Source: Brevibacillus laterosporus DSM 25 (lineage in GTDB: Bacteria > Bacillota > Bacilli > Brevibacillales > Brevibacillaceae). Taken from it: a stretch of 64,000 bases of DNA. Both the position numbers and the translations under genes were made by a program. Numbering within the stretch: position 1 is the stretch's first letter; each line of letters begins with the position of its first letter. The stretch spans positions 4,625,501-4,689,500 of the forward strand of contig NZ_CP017705.1 of NCBI RefSeq assembly GCF_002706795.1, given 5' to 3'. The notes beneath the pieces are model-generated. The model ran no database searches. It was given only the letters and a program-made list of their open reading frames with translations, and was not told the DNA's origin. This document shows, piece by piece, positions 37,703 through 47,394 of the stretch.

Positions 37703-37757
37703 CCGGACTCATCTCCTCTTGTTTTCATTGTAAGGACTTAACTAAGAGGTGTCCATG

Positions 37758-38341
37758 AAACTATACTAACTCCAAGATTAGGACCGATTTTGAAAGAGTA
37801 TTTGACTAGATATCCAGATGTTAAAATCATTCTGAGTAATGGAACCTGTGGGCAAAACCAAAAAGACCTTATGAGTGGACATGTCGATGTTGCTTTTATG
37901 GTTTGGACAAGGTTAGAGTTAGATCATTGCGTTTACCATCAATTCCACAAGGAAGAGATTGTTTTAATTACTGCTCCGAACAAAAGTCAATACTTTGATG
38001 ATTATAAAAATAATGGGACTACCGACTACTTTATTACCAATGAAGAGGGATGCAGCTATCGTTCCATGTTTGAGAGATATTTAGCTAATCATAAACTGCC
38101 TCAATTTCAAATAATGGAACTGTGGAGTTTGGAGGCAATCAAACAAGCTGTAATGAGCGGTTTAGGATTTGCGGCAGTACCCTATATCACGGTAAAACAT
38201 GAAGTTGAGAAGGGGTTATTAAAAATTATGGAACACAATGAAGAATTTGAGCCCTTTTACTCATATGTACTTGTTAAGTCAAAGAAGTGGCAATCCCCTG
38301 CAGTTAAAAAGTTTATTGAGTTAACATTAGAATCTATATAG
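37758..38341 (+). pseudogene. LysR regulator, C-terminal effector domain only
   Basis: The frame is open from the IS-like junction (ETILTPRLGPILKEYLTRYP, the start of the effector domain), continues with DVKIILSNGTCGQ and VLITAPNKS-type strands, and ends normally at 38341. The DNA-binding domain (about 90 residues) is absent. Its position against the IS3 terminal repeat indicates that insertion followed by deletion removed the 5' end. No regulatory function is expected. Confidence 0.75.
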
Positions 38342-38580
38342 CCATCGACTTTTCTTCTTATTATTTTTTCAATAAACGCACGGTACCTCATAACAAAGAC
38401 TGCTAGCTGCGTTAAACTAACGGGCAGAATAGCGGAAAAATATGGTGATTAAAGTTTTGAGATTTTCCAGTATTGTACTATGATAAACTTGATTCCATTA
38501 TTTGATTCGAGCGATGGTATGAGACAGTGCCCCTTACTCTTACACAGTTTAGAGAACAGTATACCTAAGGAGTGGTAGAA

Positions 38581-39783
38581 ATGGCGCGTGTTTTATTTAT
38601 TAATGGTGGATCAGAGGGACATATCAATCCAACTATTGGAGTTGTGCAAGAGCTTATTTCGCGTGGAGAAGAGGTAGTGTACTTTTCTATAGAAGCTTTT
38701 CGGGAGCGTATTGAGAAGACGGGAGCTTCAGTACGAACATTTGACGATCAAAAATTTATAAAAGCCTTTATCTCAGGTGGAAGAGATTATTTACTCGAAA
38801 GAATCAACGGTCTTTTACTTACGGCAGATATAGTCATACCAAGCGTTCTTGAACAGATCAAAGGAGAGCATTTTGATTACATCATCCATGATTCCATGTT
38901 TGGTTGTGGACGTTTACTTGCTCAAATTCTTAAGCTTCCTGCAATCAACTCTTGTACTTCTTTTGCGCAGACAAAAGTATCATTCGATAAAATGTTGGAA
39001 CAAATTTCTATAAAAGTCCCTACAGAAATAGTTAAACCTATAAACGATAAATTTCAAAGCCTGACGGTAATGGTGAAGGAAAAATATGATGTGGAGATCC
39101 ATTCTCCTTACGAAGTGTTTTGTAATCCTGCACCACTTACAATCGTTTATACAACTAGGGAGTTTCAACCTTATGGAGAAGCATTCGACCAAACTTATAA
39201 ATTTGTAGGTCCATCCATCTCTTCACGATTAACTCAAGAAAACTTCGACTTTACTGCAATAAAGGGGAAAAACCCAATTTACATTTCACTGGGTACAGTC
39301 TTAAACCAAGCAATTGATTTCTATAAGCTTTGTTTTGAGGCATTTGTGAACACTGATCATACTATTGTCATGTCTGTTGGGAATAAAACCCAAATTTCTG
39401 ATTTAGGGGAAATTCCTAAAAACTTCATCGTAAAAAATTATGTTCCACAAACTGATGTACTGCAATACACTAAATTATTTATTACACATGGTGGAATGAA
39501 CAGTACCAATGAAGGTCTTTATTACGGGGTTCCGCTAATTGTAATCCCACAAAGCGCGGATCAGCCGATAATTGCTCAACAAGTCGCCAATATCGGAGCA
39601 GGTATTAAATTACAAATGCAAAGCTTGACTGCAAATCAACTACGTGAAGCGGTAGATCATGTGTTAAGCCTCTCATCTTTCAAGAAAGCTGTTGCAAACA
39701 TTAGGGAATCCTTTCGAAAATCAGGTGGGTATCATCAAGCTGCTGATGAGATTTTCGAATTTAAAAGTCAATATCATATCTAA
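38581..39783 (+). CDS. MGT-type glycosyltransferase (GT1 family, macrolide glycosyltransferase-like)
   Basis: 400 residues with a GT-B fold. The N-terminal acceptor half starts ARVLFINGGSEGHINPTIGV; the C-terminal donor half has PIYISLGTV and the UDP-sugar motif FITHGGMNSTNEGLYYGVPL and ADQPIIAQQV. Related enzymes (YjiC, OleD) glucosylate macrolides and other small hydrophobic molecules; the acceptor here is unknown. AAGGAG (38567-38572) sets ATG 38581, three codons inside the open frame. It is monocistronic. Confidence 0.9.
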   Translation: MARVLFINGGSEGHINPTIGVVQELISRGEEVVYFSIEAFRERIEKTGASVRTFDDQKFIKAFISGGRDYLLERINGLLLTADIVIPSVLEQIKGEHFDYIIHDSMFGCGRLLAQILKLPAINSCTSFAQTKVSFDKMLEQISIKVPTEIVKPINDKFQSLTVMVKEKYDVEIHSPYEVFCNPAPLTIVYTTREFQPYGEAFDQTYKFVGPSISSRLTQENFDFTAIKGKNPIYISLGTVLNQAIDFYKLCFEAFVNTDHTIVMSVGNKTQISDLGEIPKNFIVKNYVPQTDVLQYTKLFITHGGMNSTNEGLYYGVPLIVIPQSADQPIIAQQVANIGAGIKLQMQSLTANQLREAVDHVLSLSSFKKAVANIRESFRKSGGYHQAADEIFEFKSQYHI

Positions 39784-40073
39784 ATATAAAAATTTTTTAG
39801 CTACTATATTGTTGACTTTTTCCCAGTGGTTACTGCAACTTTTTTTGTAATTAAGTAATGGAACAGGATCTATTATAAAAGAAAGATTGTATACTTAAAT
39901 ACTTAAAGTAACACGGGATCAAGAGTGCAACCAAGAAGCTGCTGCAGAGATATTCGGCAGCTTTGCTGTGCTAAATGGCAGGCAACAAGTCAATAGATAA
40001 ATGATTGAACTATCGATCCCCGTTAGCGTAACAACATCGTTTCACCAAAAGATAATCCGATGAAACTTTAACT

Positions 40074-40543
40074 TTATAATCCTTGGCTAAGTCCTAATAT
40101 CTGATCATTACCATTTACATTACTTAATCCCCCGTGATAACAAACCACGGATGCAATGTCGAGGTCTACATACTTTTTTAAAGAGAGACGAGCTGCATTC
40201 ATATCCGGTGTGGTCGGGACATGAATTCCCCCGAGAATCCCGTTTACACTGTACATCGAATCCCCGGCAATGAGAGTCTTACTTTGCCTTAAATAAAGGC
40301 TGATATGCCCGGGAGTATGCCCAGGAGTATGGATGACGCGAATCCCGCCGCAAAACGGCAGTTCCTGACCGTCACTCAAGGTATGATCCACATCCTGATG
40401 CGTCAAAATCACAACTTTTAGGTTTGTCGAACGACACTTCTACCTTTTCCATGGCCACGCGTAAATCGTCAATTTGCCCTGGGAATCCTGTGTCTATTAA
40501 AACAGCCATTTCTCGATCCCACAAAATGAAAAAACTCGAGTTC
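40074..40543 (-). pseudogene. Metallo-beta-lactamase-fold hydrolase, truncated and frameshifted
   Basis: Reading on the minus strand: FILWDREMAVLIDTGFPGQI up to about 40440, then after a one-base shift VVILTHQDVDHTLSD (the H-x-x-x-D-H zinc motif, with Gln-Asp-Val between), VIHTPGHTPGHISLY and LIAGDSMYSVNG. The extreme N-terminus is missing at a hairpin that belongs to the right transposon-like end, and an IS3 element lies 8 bases further on. It cannot make a full enzyme. Confidence 0.75.
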
Positions 40544-40619
40544 TTAAGCGTGAACTGTGACCTTCTTACGGGTCTTTTGTGTTTTAATCAACTTATTAAA
40601 ATAAAGCGAGGAAAGAATT

Positions 40620-41042
40620 ATGGGAAAAACAGTTTTCACGGAACAAGAAATGAAATATCTTGAAGCTAACCCTTATGTTCAGCATGTAACGTACAAAAGT
40701 ATTACTTATGCACCAGCATTTAAGGTAGCAGCTGTCAAAGCGTATCAAGAGGGGCAAACACCTATGGAAATTTTTTGTGGTGCTGGTTTTGACATAGACG
40801 TTATTGGTCATGACAAACCAAAAACATGCTTAAAACGTTGGCGTAATGTGTATCAAATTCATGGAGAGATCGGCCTTTTAGATGAACAACGTGGAAAGAA
40901 AAGTACGGGTAGACCCTCGACAACGGAGTTGTCCGTAGAGGAAAAGCTTAAACGAGCTGAGGCACGTATCAAGTTTTTAGAGGCGGAGAACGACTTTTTA
41001 AAAAAGCTCGACGCGCTCGAAAAGCAGAAGTTGCAGAGGTAA
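40620..41042 (+). CDS. IS3-family transposase OrfA (helix-turn-helix subunit)
   Basis: 140 residues: a DNA-binding N-terminal part (YAPAFKVAAVKAYQEGQTPM, then DKPKTCLKRWRNVYQIHG) and a C-terminal leucine-zipper-like segment (SVEEKLKRAEARIKFLEAEN). Near its end the A6G stretch at 41000-41006 is a typical slippery site. A -1 shift there would produce the OrfAB fusion transposase. AGGAAAG precedes the ATG. Confidence 0.88.
   Translation: MGKTVFTEQEMKYLEANPYVQHVTYKSITYAPAFKVAAVKAYQEGQTPMEIFCGAGFDIDVIGHDKPKTCLKRWRNVYQIHGEIGLLDEQRGKKSTGRPSTTELSVEEKLKRAEARIKFLEAENDFLKKLDALEKQKLQR
41000..41006 (+). promoter_or_regulatory. Programmed -1 frameshift signal (AAAAAAG)
   Basis: The A6G heptamer lies in the orfA frame exactly where the -1 frame opens into orfB, as in IS150-type elements. 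Confidence 0.75.
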
Positions 41043-41098
41043 CGTTATCCCCCTCCGAGCGCTATCAAATCATTAATCGCACCATACGTCAGTACAAT

Positions 41099-41950
41099 TT
41101 GCGTGATGTAACACGATATCTTTGTAAACTTGCATGTGTTAGTGCGAGTGGCTACTACCGTTGGCTTCGTGCGGAGAAAATTCGACAGCTACGAGAGGAT
41201 GCGGATGAGCATGACATTAAACTTATCAAGAAGCACTTTGACGCTCTTCATGGTAAAGCAGGAGCATTAGTTATTAAGATGCGACTTGAGCGTAAAAGTG
41301 GAGTGATCATGAATCATAAAAAGATTCGTCGATTGATGCGAAAGTATAAACTTGTTGCTACCATTCGCCAAGCCAATCCCTATAGAAAATTAGCTAAGGC
41401 AACGCAAGAGCACCAAACATGTCCCAACCTGTTGCAGCGTCAGTTTGATCAGGGAGAACCTGAAAAAGTACTGCTCACCGATATTACGTATATGTATTAC
41501 GGTAATGGTCAATGTGCCTACCTGTCGGTAGTCAAGGATGGGGCAACAAAACAGATTTTAGCTCACTATCTTTCTTCATCTTTAAAGCTTCCATTGGTGA
41601 GGATTACTTTGAAACGACTGTTCCAACGGCTAGATGGCAACATTCACCCCGAAGCCATTCTACACTCAGACCAAGGTTTGCATTATACCCACTTTAAAAC
41701 CCGTCGCTTAATCAAGAAAGCAGGCTTTAGGCAGTCCATGTCCCGTAAGGGAAACTGTTGGGATAATGCTTCAATGGAAACTTTTTTTGGTCATATGAAA
41801 GACGATTTGGAATCTAAGACATGTCAAACAATACAAGAGTTGAGGGATCGAGTAGACAGTTACATTGATTATTACAATTCTGAACGTTACCAGTGGTCAT
41901 TAAAAAAGATGACCCCTGATGAATTCAGAAGTCACCTTTTAGCTGCCTAG
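41099..41950 (+). CDS. IS3-family transposase OrfB (DDE integrase domain)
   Basis: 283 codons from the first in-frame start, but the frame is open back to the slippery site at 41000 (KARRARKAEVAEVTLSPSER and onward), as expected for production by -1 frameshifting. The DDE residues are in LLTDITYM, ILHSDQGLHY and NASMETFFGHMK. The typical rve-fold ending YIDYYNSERYQWSLKKMTPD is present. It looks functional. Confidence 0.9.
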   Translation: MRDVTRYLCKLACVSASGYYRWLRAEKIRQLREDADEHDIKLIKKHFDALHGKAGALVIKMRLERKSGVIMNHKKIRRLMRKYKLVATIRQANPYRKLAKATQEHQTCPNLLQRQFDQGEPEKVLLTDITYMYYGNGQCAYLSVVKDGATKQILAHYLSSSLKLPLVRITLKRLFQRLDGNIHPEAILHSDQGLHYTHFKTRRLIKKAGFRQSMSRKGNCWDNASMETFFGHMKDDLESKTCQTIQELRDRVDSYIDYYNSERYQWSLKKMTPDEFRSHLLAA

Positions 41951-42003
41951 TTAGGTATTCTTTTAAAACTGTCTACAAATAGGGTCACAGTTCAGCGTAC
42001 AGG

Positions 42004-42017
42004 AAATCGAGTTTTTT
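42004..42017. terminator. Right arm of the hairpin inside the right transposon-like end (split by IS3)
   Basis: ATCGAGTTTTTT here pairs with AAAAAACTCGAG at 40529-40540; the loop TTCCTGTACGCTTAAG is interrupted by the IS3 element. It is the counterpart of the hairpin at 8167-8205. Confidence 0.6.
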
Positions 42018-42031
42018 ATTGTATCTGAGTC

Positions 42032-42070
42032 CTTAGCGTGGGTTTTTAAGTCATTTGGTTGGCGGTACCC
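42032..42070 (-). repeat. Tn4430-like (Tn3 family) terminal inverted repeat, right end
   Basis: On the minus strand it begins GGGTACCGCCAACC and ends ACCCACGCTAAG, matching the first 12 and last ~14 bases of the Tn4430 repeat as I remember it, with a divergent middle. The tip GGGG is completed at 43726 on the other side of IS231 copy 2. The body of the element would lie to the left, facing the end at 8117-8151. Confidence 0.7.
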
Positions 42071-43714
42071 CATCGCCATCAACTTAAGAATCCACTATGG
42101 TCCACTATAGATGGATAGTAGTTATTTTTTATCGGGCTAACCCATACATGATAAAAGTGTGCATGACAAATAGACCCTAGCGGGTCTAAATTTTTGATAC
42201 TATGCAGCTCGATCTTGAGACATGGTATAATTGTATACGACACCCAGTATATCAAAGACTGTCTTTTTCTCGTATCGATGAGATTTCCGCCCGTTACGCT
42301 GTAGGAGGTTGAACAGGCGAAGGAGAATCTTTGACATTTCTGTGGTGTCTTTTTCTATGGACCTATGTAGAAGTGGAAAGTAATCTTGAATCATATGTAT
42401 GGCCTTGTACTCACTCAGTTCCTTTTTTCGTTTTCTTAGTAGAAGGTCCCGCATTCGAAACATGGTGGAGGAACAAATAAGAATACTGATAAGTTGCCCG
42501 TACAGGTGACATTCTAAGCGTTCTTGTTTGATTTCTTTACAATGATCAATACCAAAGAAAGACTTCCATGTTTTAAAGAGAATTTCGACTTGCCAGCGTA
42601 ATGAATACAAAGGATGAACATTTTCGGTAGGAACCTCTGTCGAGGGGGCATTCGTAATATAAATATTGATAGCACTTAATCGTTTACTTCTCTCCGAGTA
42701 CACGATTCCTTTCTTTTTTTCTTTAATAGCTTGATCCCTCCGTCGCTTTTGAATCTGTTCTTCTGTCAGCCGATGAATAATAACCCGGGTTGGTAGCTTT
42801 TGATACTGACCTATGTAAACATTGGATATCTCATGCGTCTCGCCTGGTTGGATTTGATTCATAAGGTCTTCCATATTTAACTGGATATACTCAGATTGCT
42901 TCTTTATTTTTCCATCTTTGAAGTATTCCGGGTGAGGATTTTTTTGGTATACACGATTATTTAACTTTAAACGAGAAATATAATAAGCTCCTCTCATATC
43001 CATATGTTCGAAATCCTGTAAATCGAAGTAGCCTAAATCACGAATACATAAGTCATTTTTCTGAACAGTCTCTAGACAAATAGAACCGTAGGTTCGGTCG
43101 TTTTGTTTTCCTGGTCCCGCCTCAACGTGTAGGAACTGTCCACTAAGAAGGTCATATTCTAACTGAATTTTAACACCGGCTGTATGGCTACTTCCCCCAA
43201 ATCCTTTATAAGCAGAAGCAAAGATATCCGGAAGCTGAAAAGTAGTGGAATCTAGTATGCGGATTCTATGAAACAAAGTTGCGTAACCATGAGGTAATGT
43301 ATCGGCAGCGTATAGCTTTTGAATAAGAAGGTGTGAAAATAGTCGTTGAAGAAATTGTACGGCTTGCCTATTAAATCGCTTATTTAGTCCTTCCGGACTC
43401 ATTAATATCCCAGTGTATGCCTCTAAACGACTACATAATTTCATTAAAGATGTGCTCGCAACCTTTTGACTTAACCATACACAAAGTGCAACTAACTCCT
43501 GAGACTGATACTTACTTTTCCGTTTGGTAAAACCAGCTTCTCTGGCAAGCTCTTCAAGAGCTTCAGGCACTAAGCAACGCTGGAGCTCTTGAGAAAAAAG
43601 CTGTAGCTCGTCTAAGATTTCCATAAAATACGCCATCCTCTCCTAGGAATCTACGGAAAGAATAGCGTATTTTTCGTTTTGGGGGTACTAAATTATTTTA
43701 AGTTGATGGCGATG
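42071..43714 (-). mobile_element. IS231-type insertion sequence, copy 2 (IS4 family)
   Basis: 1644 bp with the same 17-bp terminal repeats as copy 1, in the opposite orientation. An 11-bp target duplication TGGCGGTACCC flanks it at 42060-42070 and 43715-43725. The target is the tip of a Tn4430-like repeat, including the GGTACC core. Confidence 0.95.
42200..43636 (-). CDS. IS231-type transposase (IS4 family)
   Basis: 478 residues, identical to the product of 6551-7987 except Ala for Thr in [11 protein letters not shown]. All catalytic segments ([31 protein letters not shown]) are intact. Such identity between two copies 34 kb apart points to very recent transposition or gene conversion. Confidence 0.95.
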   Translation of the reverse strand: MAYFMEILDELQLFSQELQRCLVPEALEELAREAGFTKRKSKYQSQELVALCVWLSQKVASTSLMKLCSRLEAYTGILMSPEGLNKRFNRQAVQFLQRLFSHLLIQKLYAADTLPHGYATLFHRIRILDSTTFQLPDIFASAYKGFGGSSHTAGVKIQLEYDLLSGQFLHVEAGPGKQNDRTYGSICLETVQKNDLCIRDLGYFDLQDFEHMDMRGAYYISRLKLNNRVYQKNPHPEYFKDGKIKKQSEYIQLNMEDLMNQIQPGETHEISNVYIGQYQKLPTRVIIHRLTEEQIQKRRRDQAIKEKKKGIVYSERSKRLSAINIYITNAPSTEVPTENVHPLYSLRWQVEILFKTWKSFFGIDHCKEIKQERLECHLYGQLISILICSSTMFRMRDLLLRKRKKELSEYKAIHMIQDYFPLLHRSIEKDTTEMSKILLRLFNLLQRNGRKSHRYEKKTVFDILGVVYNYTMSQDRAA

Positions 43715-43801
43715 TGGCGGTACCCCTATTAACCCATTTTTCCCCTAGCACTAAGGGAATAAGGAATAGCAACTGATGAATTTCTGGACTTTTTTCACAG
43801 T

Positions 43802-43831
43802 AAAAACGCCCGAATTTGTAAGTTCGGACGT
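43802..43831 (-). terminator. Terminator of the DUF1878 gene
   Basis: On the minus strand CGTCCGAA and TTCGGGCG form a stem followed by TTTTTA, 25 bases after the stop of the gene at 43854-44204. Confidence 0.65.
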
Positions 43832-43853
43832 TCGGTTTACTTTTTTCTATAAT

Positions 43854-44204
43854 TTATAAATGTTTATTCAAATAAGGAAATATAGGTAATTTAGAAGCTC
43901 TTCTCAAAATTTGCATTACCTTTTCCTTACTCGTGGTTCGTCCTTCAATGTGAAGAAGTGGAATCATTTTGCTAAATAAGCCTTCTAAATCAGGGATAGA
44001 AGCACCAGCCTCTACAGCAGATTTTATATTACCATGATGCTCTCTTAGAACTTCTAAAATCTGTTTTGTCTGGTTCTCACTCAACCCTTCTGAAATAACA
44101 TAATCCCACAAGGCAAACGTTTCTGGATCTACTGCAAACTCCCTCATCAAGTTTAGATAAAACTCTAACCTTTCTAACCTTTGTTCCAAAGTCTCTTTTG
44201 TCAT
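43854..44204 (-). CDS. DUF1878 (YhaI-like) protein
   Basis: 116 residues, mostly helical, beginning with an amphipathic stretch (TLEQRLERLEFYLNLMREFA). DYVISEGLSENQTKQILEVL fits the small DUF1878 family of Bacillales. The function is unknown. It stands 16 bases downstream of a gene fragment on the same strand (44220-44390), so it may once have been the second gene of a pair. Confidence 0.7.
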   Translation of the reverse strand: MTKETLEQRLERLEFYLNLMREFAVDPETFALWDYVISEGLSENQTKQILEVLREHHGNIKSAVEAGASIPDLEGLFSKMIPLLHIEGRTTSKEKVMQILRRASKLPIFPYLNKHL

Positions 44205-44219
44205 TCGCCTTATCCCTCT

Positions 44220-44390
44220 TTAAGAGTTGGTTCGGGCTACAGAAAGTGGAGCACCTGAATCAAAAATTGCCCCAGCTATCTTATCACGAACATTATTTTC
44301 AAAGACTTCTTGCCATTCAAGTAGTTCTTTTAAGTTCTTTTTAATATAACTGATAGAATCCTCAAAGTAACCTGCTAACTTATCACGTTA
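44220..44390 (-). pseudogene. C-terminal gene fragment, unrecognised
   Basis: A frame of 55 codons on the minus strand (DKLAGYFEDSISYIKKNLKE through AGAIFDSGAPLSVARTNS) ends 16 bases before the DUF1878 gene. It begins just after an in-frame TAA with no start codon or ribosome site. It has the feel of a real protein end but I recognise no family. Confidence 0.35.
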
Positions 44391-44580
44391 ATGTTAATGA
44401 ATATGTGTCAAAAACAAGTCAATTACTAAAATTCACCGTCATTTACATTATTTATGTTAATATCAATGAGGGTGAATTAATTACATTATTTAGCAAAAAA
44501 ATAAAATGAAAATTTTGAGGTGACTTTTGTATTTTAATTTACTCAAAAAATATTAAACTTTCAAGATGGAGGAATTTGTT

Positions 44581-44974
44581 ATGAGTTTAAAAAAACAAGT
44601 AATAACTGTAGCCCTTACTGCACTACTGTCAACAGTAAGTATGTCTGATATTCAACCTGTTTTTTCAAAAGAAAAACACTTAGATTACGAAGCTAAAACT
44701 TTCTTTGATTTAGATGATAAAGGTGAAAAATTAGATACATATAATTTTATCAAGTTCAATTAGTCTAGAAAATATAAAAATCAAGAAAAATAAAGCTGTT
44801 TTAAAAGATAAGGGGCATTCCTTTGATCATATTTTTGGAGTGGGACATTACGAAAATAGAGGAACAAAAGAGTTTAAAGTGAAGACTACTTTAACATGGT
44901 TTAATCCTATGAAGGAGAAAAATAGAACAGAAACCTTTCAAAAAACAGTTAGTCTAGACTATAACTCAAAATAA
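44581..44974 (+). pseudogene. Small secreted protein, frameshifted
   Basis: GGAGG precedes ATG 44581. MSLKKQVITVALTALLSTVS is a signal peptide; the frame stops at 44763. Removing one T from the TTTT at 44750-44753 restores an open frame continuing (Y)NLSSSISLENIKIKKNKAVL, then HSFDHIFGVGHYENRGTKEF, to the stop at 44974, giving about 130 residues. The family is unknown. Confidence 0.55.
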
Positions 44975-45032
44975 TTAAAGCATGATATTACTTTTGGCTT
45001 GAGTCAAGTTTATAGACGGAAGGGATACTAGT

Positions 45033-45305
45033 ATGTTGCTAACTTTTATTATCCTCTACATCATTTTTTTGACGATTGGTATTTACAAAAATAAGGGCGG
45101 TAGATATGTAAAACAAACTGCTTTCTCTTCTTTGATACTATTTATACTAATATCTACTAGTTTATCAATGATTTCTGCAAATAGCGGAGGGGTCAGTCAG
45201 ATAGGATTTTTAAATGTTGAAGACATCCCCAATCTTTTTATTTTTAGTATCATAGGAATATTAATTAGCTTATTGATTTATATTTACTCTGACTTTAAAA
45301 GATAG
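45033..45305 (+). CDS. Small membrane protein, unrecognised
   Basis: 90 residues with three hydrophobic helices (LLTFIILYIIFLTIGIY; FSSLILFILISTSLSMI; LFIFSIIGILISLLIYIY) and short polar loops. GGAAGGGA lies 8 bases before the ATG. It follows the broken secreted-protein gene in the same direction. The function is unknown. Confidence 0.55.
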   Translation: MLLTFIILYIIFLTIGIYKNKGGRYVKQTAFSSLILFILISTSLSMISANSGGVSQIGFLNVEDIPNLFIFSIIGILISLLIYIYSDFKR

Positions 45306-45339
45306 GTAATAAAACACGCAATTCATTAGGAAGGGGCGG

Positions 45340-45460
45340 GCTATATTGCTATACTTGGTTCAATTATTCTAAGGTAGTAACTCCTTTCGGCACAGCGATA
45401 CTCACCAAGGACGTTGATATGTTCCCACCACAGTGGAGACATATGTTTTATTGTGACAAG
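45340..45460 (-). pseudogene. Tn3-family transposase (tnpA) 3' remnant, short copy
   Basis: On the minus strand the sequence reads KHMSPLWWEHINVLGEYRC and then loses register. It corresponds to LLKHMSPLGWEHVNFLGEYR of the longer remnant at 48180-48890. Only about 120 bases can be matched, and they are more diverged. Confidence 0.6.
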
Positions 45461-45627
45461 AGATGTTTTGAAATTTATGATATCTCGGTCAAAGCTGAAA
45501 CACGGCTAGGCTAGAGTGGCCGAATGTTTTGGCAATACCAGCCTTGCGAAGAAAAAGGCCGATTTGGAGGGTAGAGAACACCTTGGAAAAGCCAGTTAAT
45601 GCCTGTAGCATAGGGGTACACACCTTT

Positions 45628-45685
45628 CTTTGTTTGCATGGTTGCTCGTCACTTCCATGATATCAAACAAGAAAGGTGTTTCTTT
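45628..45685. repeat. 16-bp inverted repeat, terminator-like
   Basis: ACACCTTTCTTTGTTTG (45629-) pairs with CAAACAAGAAAGGTGT (ending 45681) across a loop of about 27 bases, followed by TTCTTTG. It lies in a 570-base stretch (45306-45879) that otherwise holds only the tnpA remnant. Confidence 0.55.
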
Positions 45686-45879
45686 GTCAATCTACGGAAT
45701 TTTCGCGTTAATCTCATAAATCTCAAGAGATTGCACCGAATTTTATGGTGCGAAAGTTGAGTTCATAATTAAAATTATAAATAATTTTTTCAGCTTGCAA
45801 CATTTTTCACTGCTCATTTGTATTTAGGATAGAAGTTCAAATTATAAACAATTCATACAAAGAAAGGACTGTTTTAAAA

Positions 45880-46797
45880 ATGAAAAAAATACTTGTCGGT
45901 TTATGTGCTGCAACAATGATGTCAGTTCCTGCTTTTGCCGCTGAGGCAACCAATGTGTTATCTCCGAAACACACTGCTGTTGTGACGCAGAAATCTCCTG
46001 TAGTGCAATATGCTCTTAAAATCAATAACAAGACGGTTGAGCTTGGAACGGAAAAAATTGTTGTAATGGAAGACCAAATTATGGTTCCGCTCAAAATTAC
46101 GTCAGAAGCACTTGGATTCACCTTGAAGTTGGATGAACAGAAGCAAACCATCCACATGGATAATGGTAGAATGCAAACCGATTTAACAATGGGTGAAGCT
46201 ACCTATTTTGCATACAGCAGCAAAGCGATAGGAATGACAGCACCTCTAAGCTTGGGTGTGGCTCCGGCAATCATTGAAGGATCAATCTATGTGCCTGTTG
46301 ACCTCTACAAGGTATTATTGACCGATCCGAATTGTGTTAGTATAAAAGATCATGTTATCAACATATCAACCGACTCGATGAAACCGAAAAAACCAGCTTC
46401 TATCGGACTACCCAACCCTTTGGTAAACTACAGCACGTTGGATGAAGCACGAAAAGCGGTGGGATTTACGTTTGCGGTGCCTACAACCCTGCCGGATGGT
46501 TATCAAATGAAAGACATTACCGTGATAAGCAACAGCCTAGCAAAAATTTCCTACTCGAAAGGTGACAATCAAATTGCATACCGTACTACCAAGGGAAATG
46601 CTGATATCAGCGGTGATTATAATGTTTATGATAAAGTTATAACGATTACTGTTGGAAATACCCAAATTACTGTAAAAGGTAAAGGTGACAGTATCAATCT
46701 TGCTACATGGACAAAGGATGGAACCAGCTTCTCTCTATCCTTTGACGTACCTGTCAATGAGAAAACACTATCAACAATCATTGACGGGATCATTTAA
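45880..46797 (+). CDS. Secreted protein: copper-amine-oxidase-like N-terminal domain plus DUF4367
   Basis: 305 residues. A signal peptide (MKKILVGLCAATMMSVPAFA) is followed by a stalk-type domain of the copper-amine-oxidase N-terminal family (residues 45-165; KIVVMEDQIMVPLKITSEAL, EGSIYVPVDLY). A DUF4367 domain (175-303; ARKAVGFTFAVPTTLPDGYQ, KGNADISGDYN, INLATWTKDGTSFSLSF) follows. The last domain is clearly homologous to the extracellular part of the anti-sigma factor at 47384-48079. With the sigma gene directly downstream it may sense or modulate that system; the role is inferred. Confidence 0.85.
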   Translation: MKKILVGLCAATMMSVPAFAAEATNVLSPKHTAVVTQKSPVVQYALKINNKTVELGTEKIVVMEDQIMVPLKITSEALGFTLKLDEQKQTIHMDNGRMQTDLTMGEATYFAYSSKAIGMTAPLSLGVAPAIIEGSIYVPVDLYKVLLTDPNCVSIKDHVINISTDSMKPKKPASIGLPNPLVNYSTLDEARKAVGFTFAVPTTLPDGYQMKDITVISNSLAKISYSKGDNQIAYRTTKGNADISGDYNVYDKVITITVGNTQITVKGKGDSINLATWTKDGTSFSLSFDVPVNEKTLSTIIDGII

Positions 46798-46896
46798 TAG
46801 GTTTATCTAATGAGAAAGGAGCTTAGGGTGTTTCTCTTTGCTCTTTTCTTAGATTCCATAGATTTTATTCTTGTAGGCGAAAGGAGTGTAAGCAAG

Positions 46897-47394
46897 GTGC
46901 CCGATGTTTCATTGTGTACGGATGAGACAGTCGCACACGCATTGAAATTCTACGGCAATACGATAGTAAGATTGTCTTATTCGTATTTACATAATCTTTC
47001 TGATGCAGAGGATGTTCTGCAGGATACTTTGCTCAGTTTGATGAGGAATAAGCCTGCTTTTTCCAGTCCTGAACATGAAAAAGCTTGGCTGATGCGCGTC
47101 GCTATCAACCTATGTAAAAATAAACTAAAATCTTCATGGTTTAAAACCATTGCAATTCCCGAAAATCTTCAAATAGAAAGTATTACGGATAAAGAATCAG
47201 AGGTGTTGGAAGCAGTTCATACCCTGCCGGTAAAGTACCGCGAAGTGGTCCACCTCTATTATTACGAGGGTTATTCCACATTTGAAATATCTTCTCTTCT
47301 CCAAAAGAAAGAGTCTACGGTACGTTCCCTTCTGTATAGGGCAAGAGATATGCTCAAAAAAACCCTGAAAGGAGCATATGATTTTGAAGAATAA
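46897..47394 (+). CDS. ECF sigma factor (RNA polymerase sigma-70 family)
   Basis: Region 2 (KFYGNTIVRLSYSYLHNLSD, AEDVLQDTLLSLMRN) and region 4 (LPVKYREVVHLYYYEGYSTF, EISSLLQKKESTVRSLLYRA) are clear. The frame is open from 46810, but AAAGGAG (46880-46886) and the usual N-terminus favour GTG 46897 (165 residues). Its end overlaps the anti-sigma gene, the common arrangement for a coupled pair. Confidence 0.88.
   Translation: MPDVSLCTDETVAHALKFYGNTIVRLSYSYLHNLSDAEDVLQDTLLSLMRNKPAFSSPEHEKAWLMRVAINLCKNKLKSSWFKTIAIPENLQIESITDKESEVLEAVHTLPVKYREVVHLYYYEGYSTFEISSLLQKKESTVRSLLYRARDMLKKTLKGAYDFEE

Larger units (their letters stand above)
40551..41994 (+). mobile_element. IS3-family insertion sequence (IS150-like), apparently intact
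   Basis: 1444 bp bounded by inverted repeats TGAACTGTGACC (40551) and GGGTCACAGTTCA (ends 41994), with a 3-bp target duplication GCG at 40548-40550 and 41995-41997. It contains orfA, a frameshift signal and orfB. It has split a terminator-like hairpin whose arms are at 40529-40540 and 42004-42017. Confidence 0.88.
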
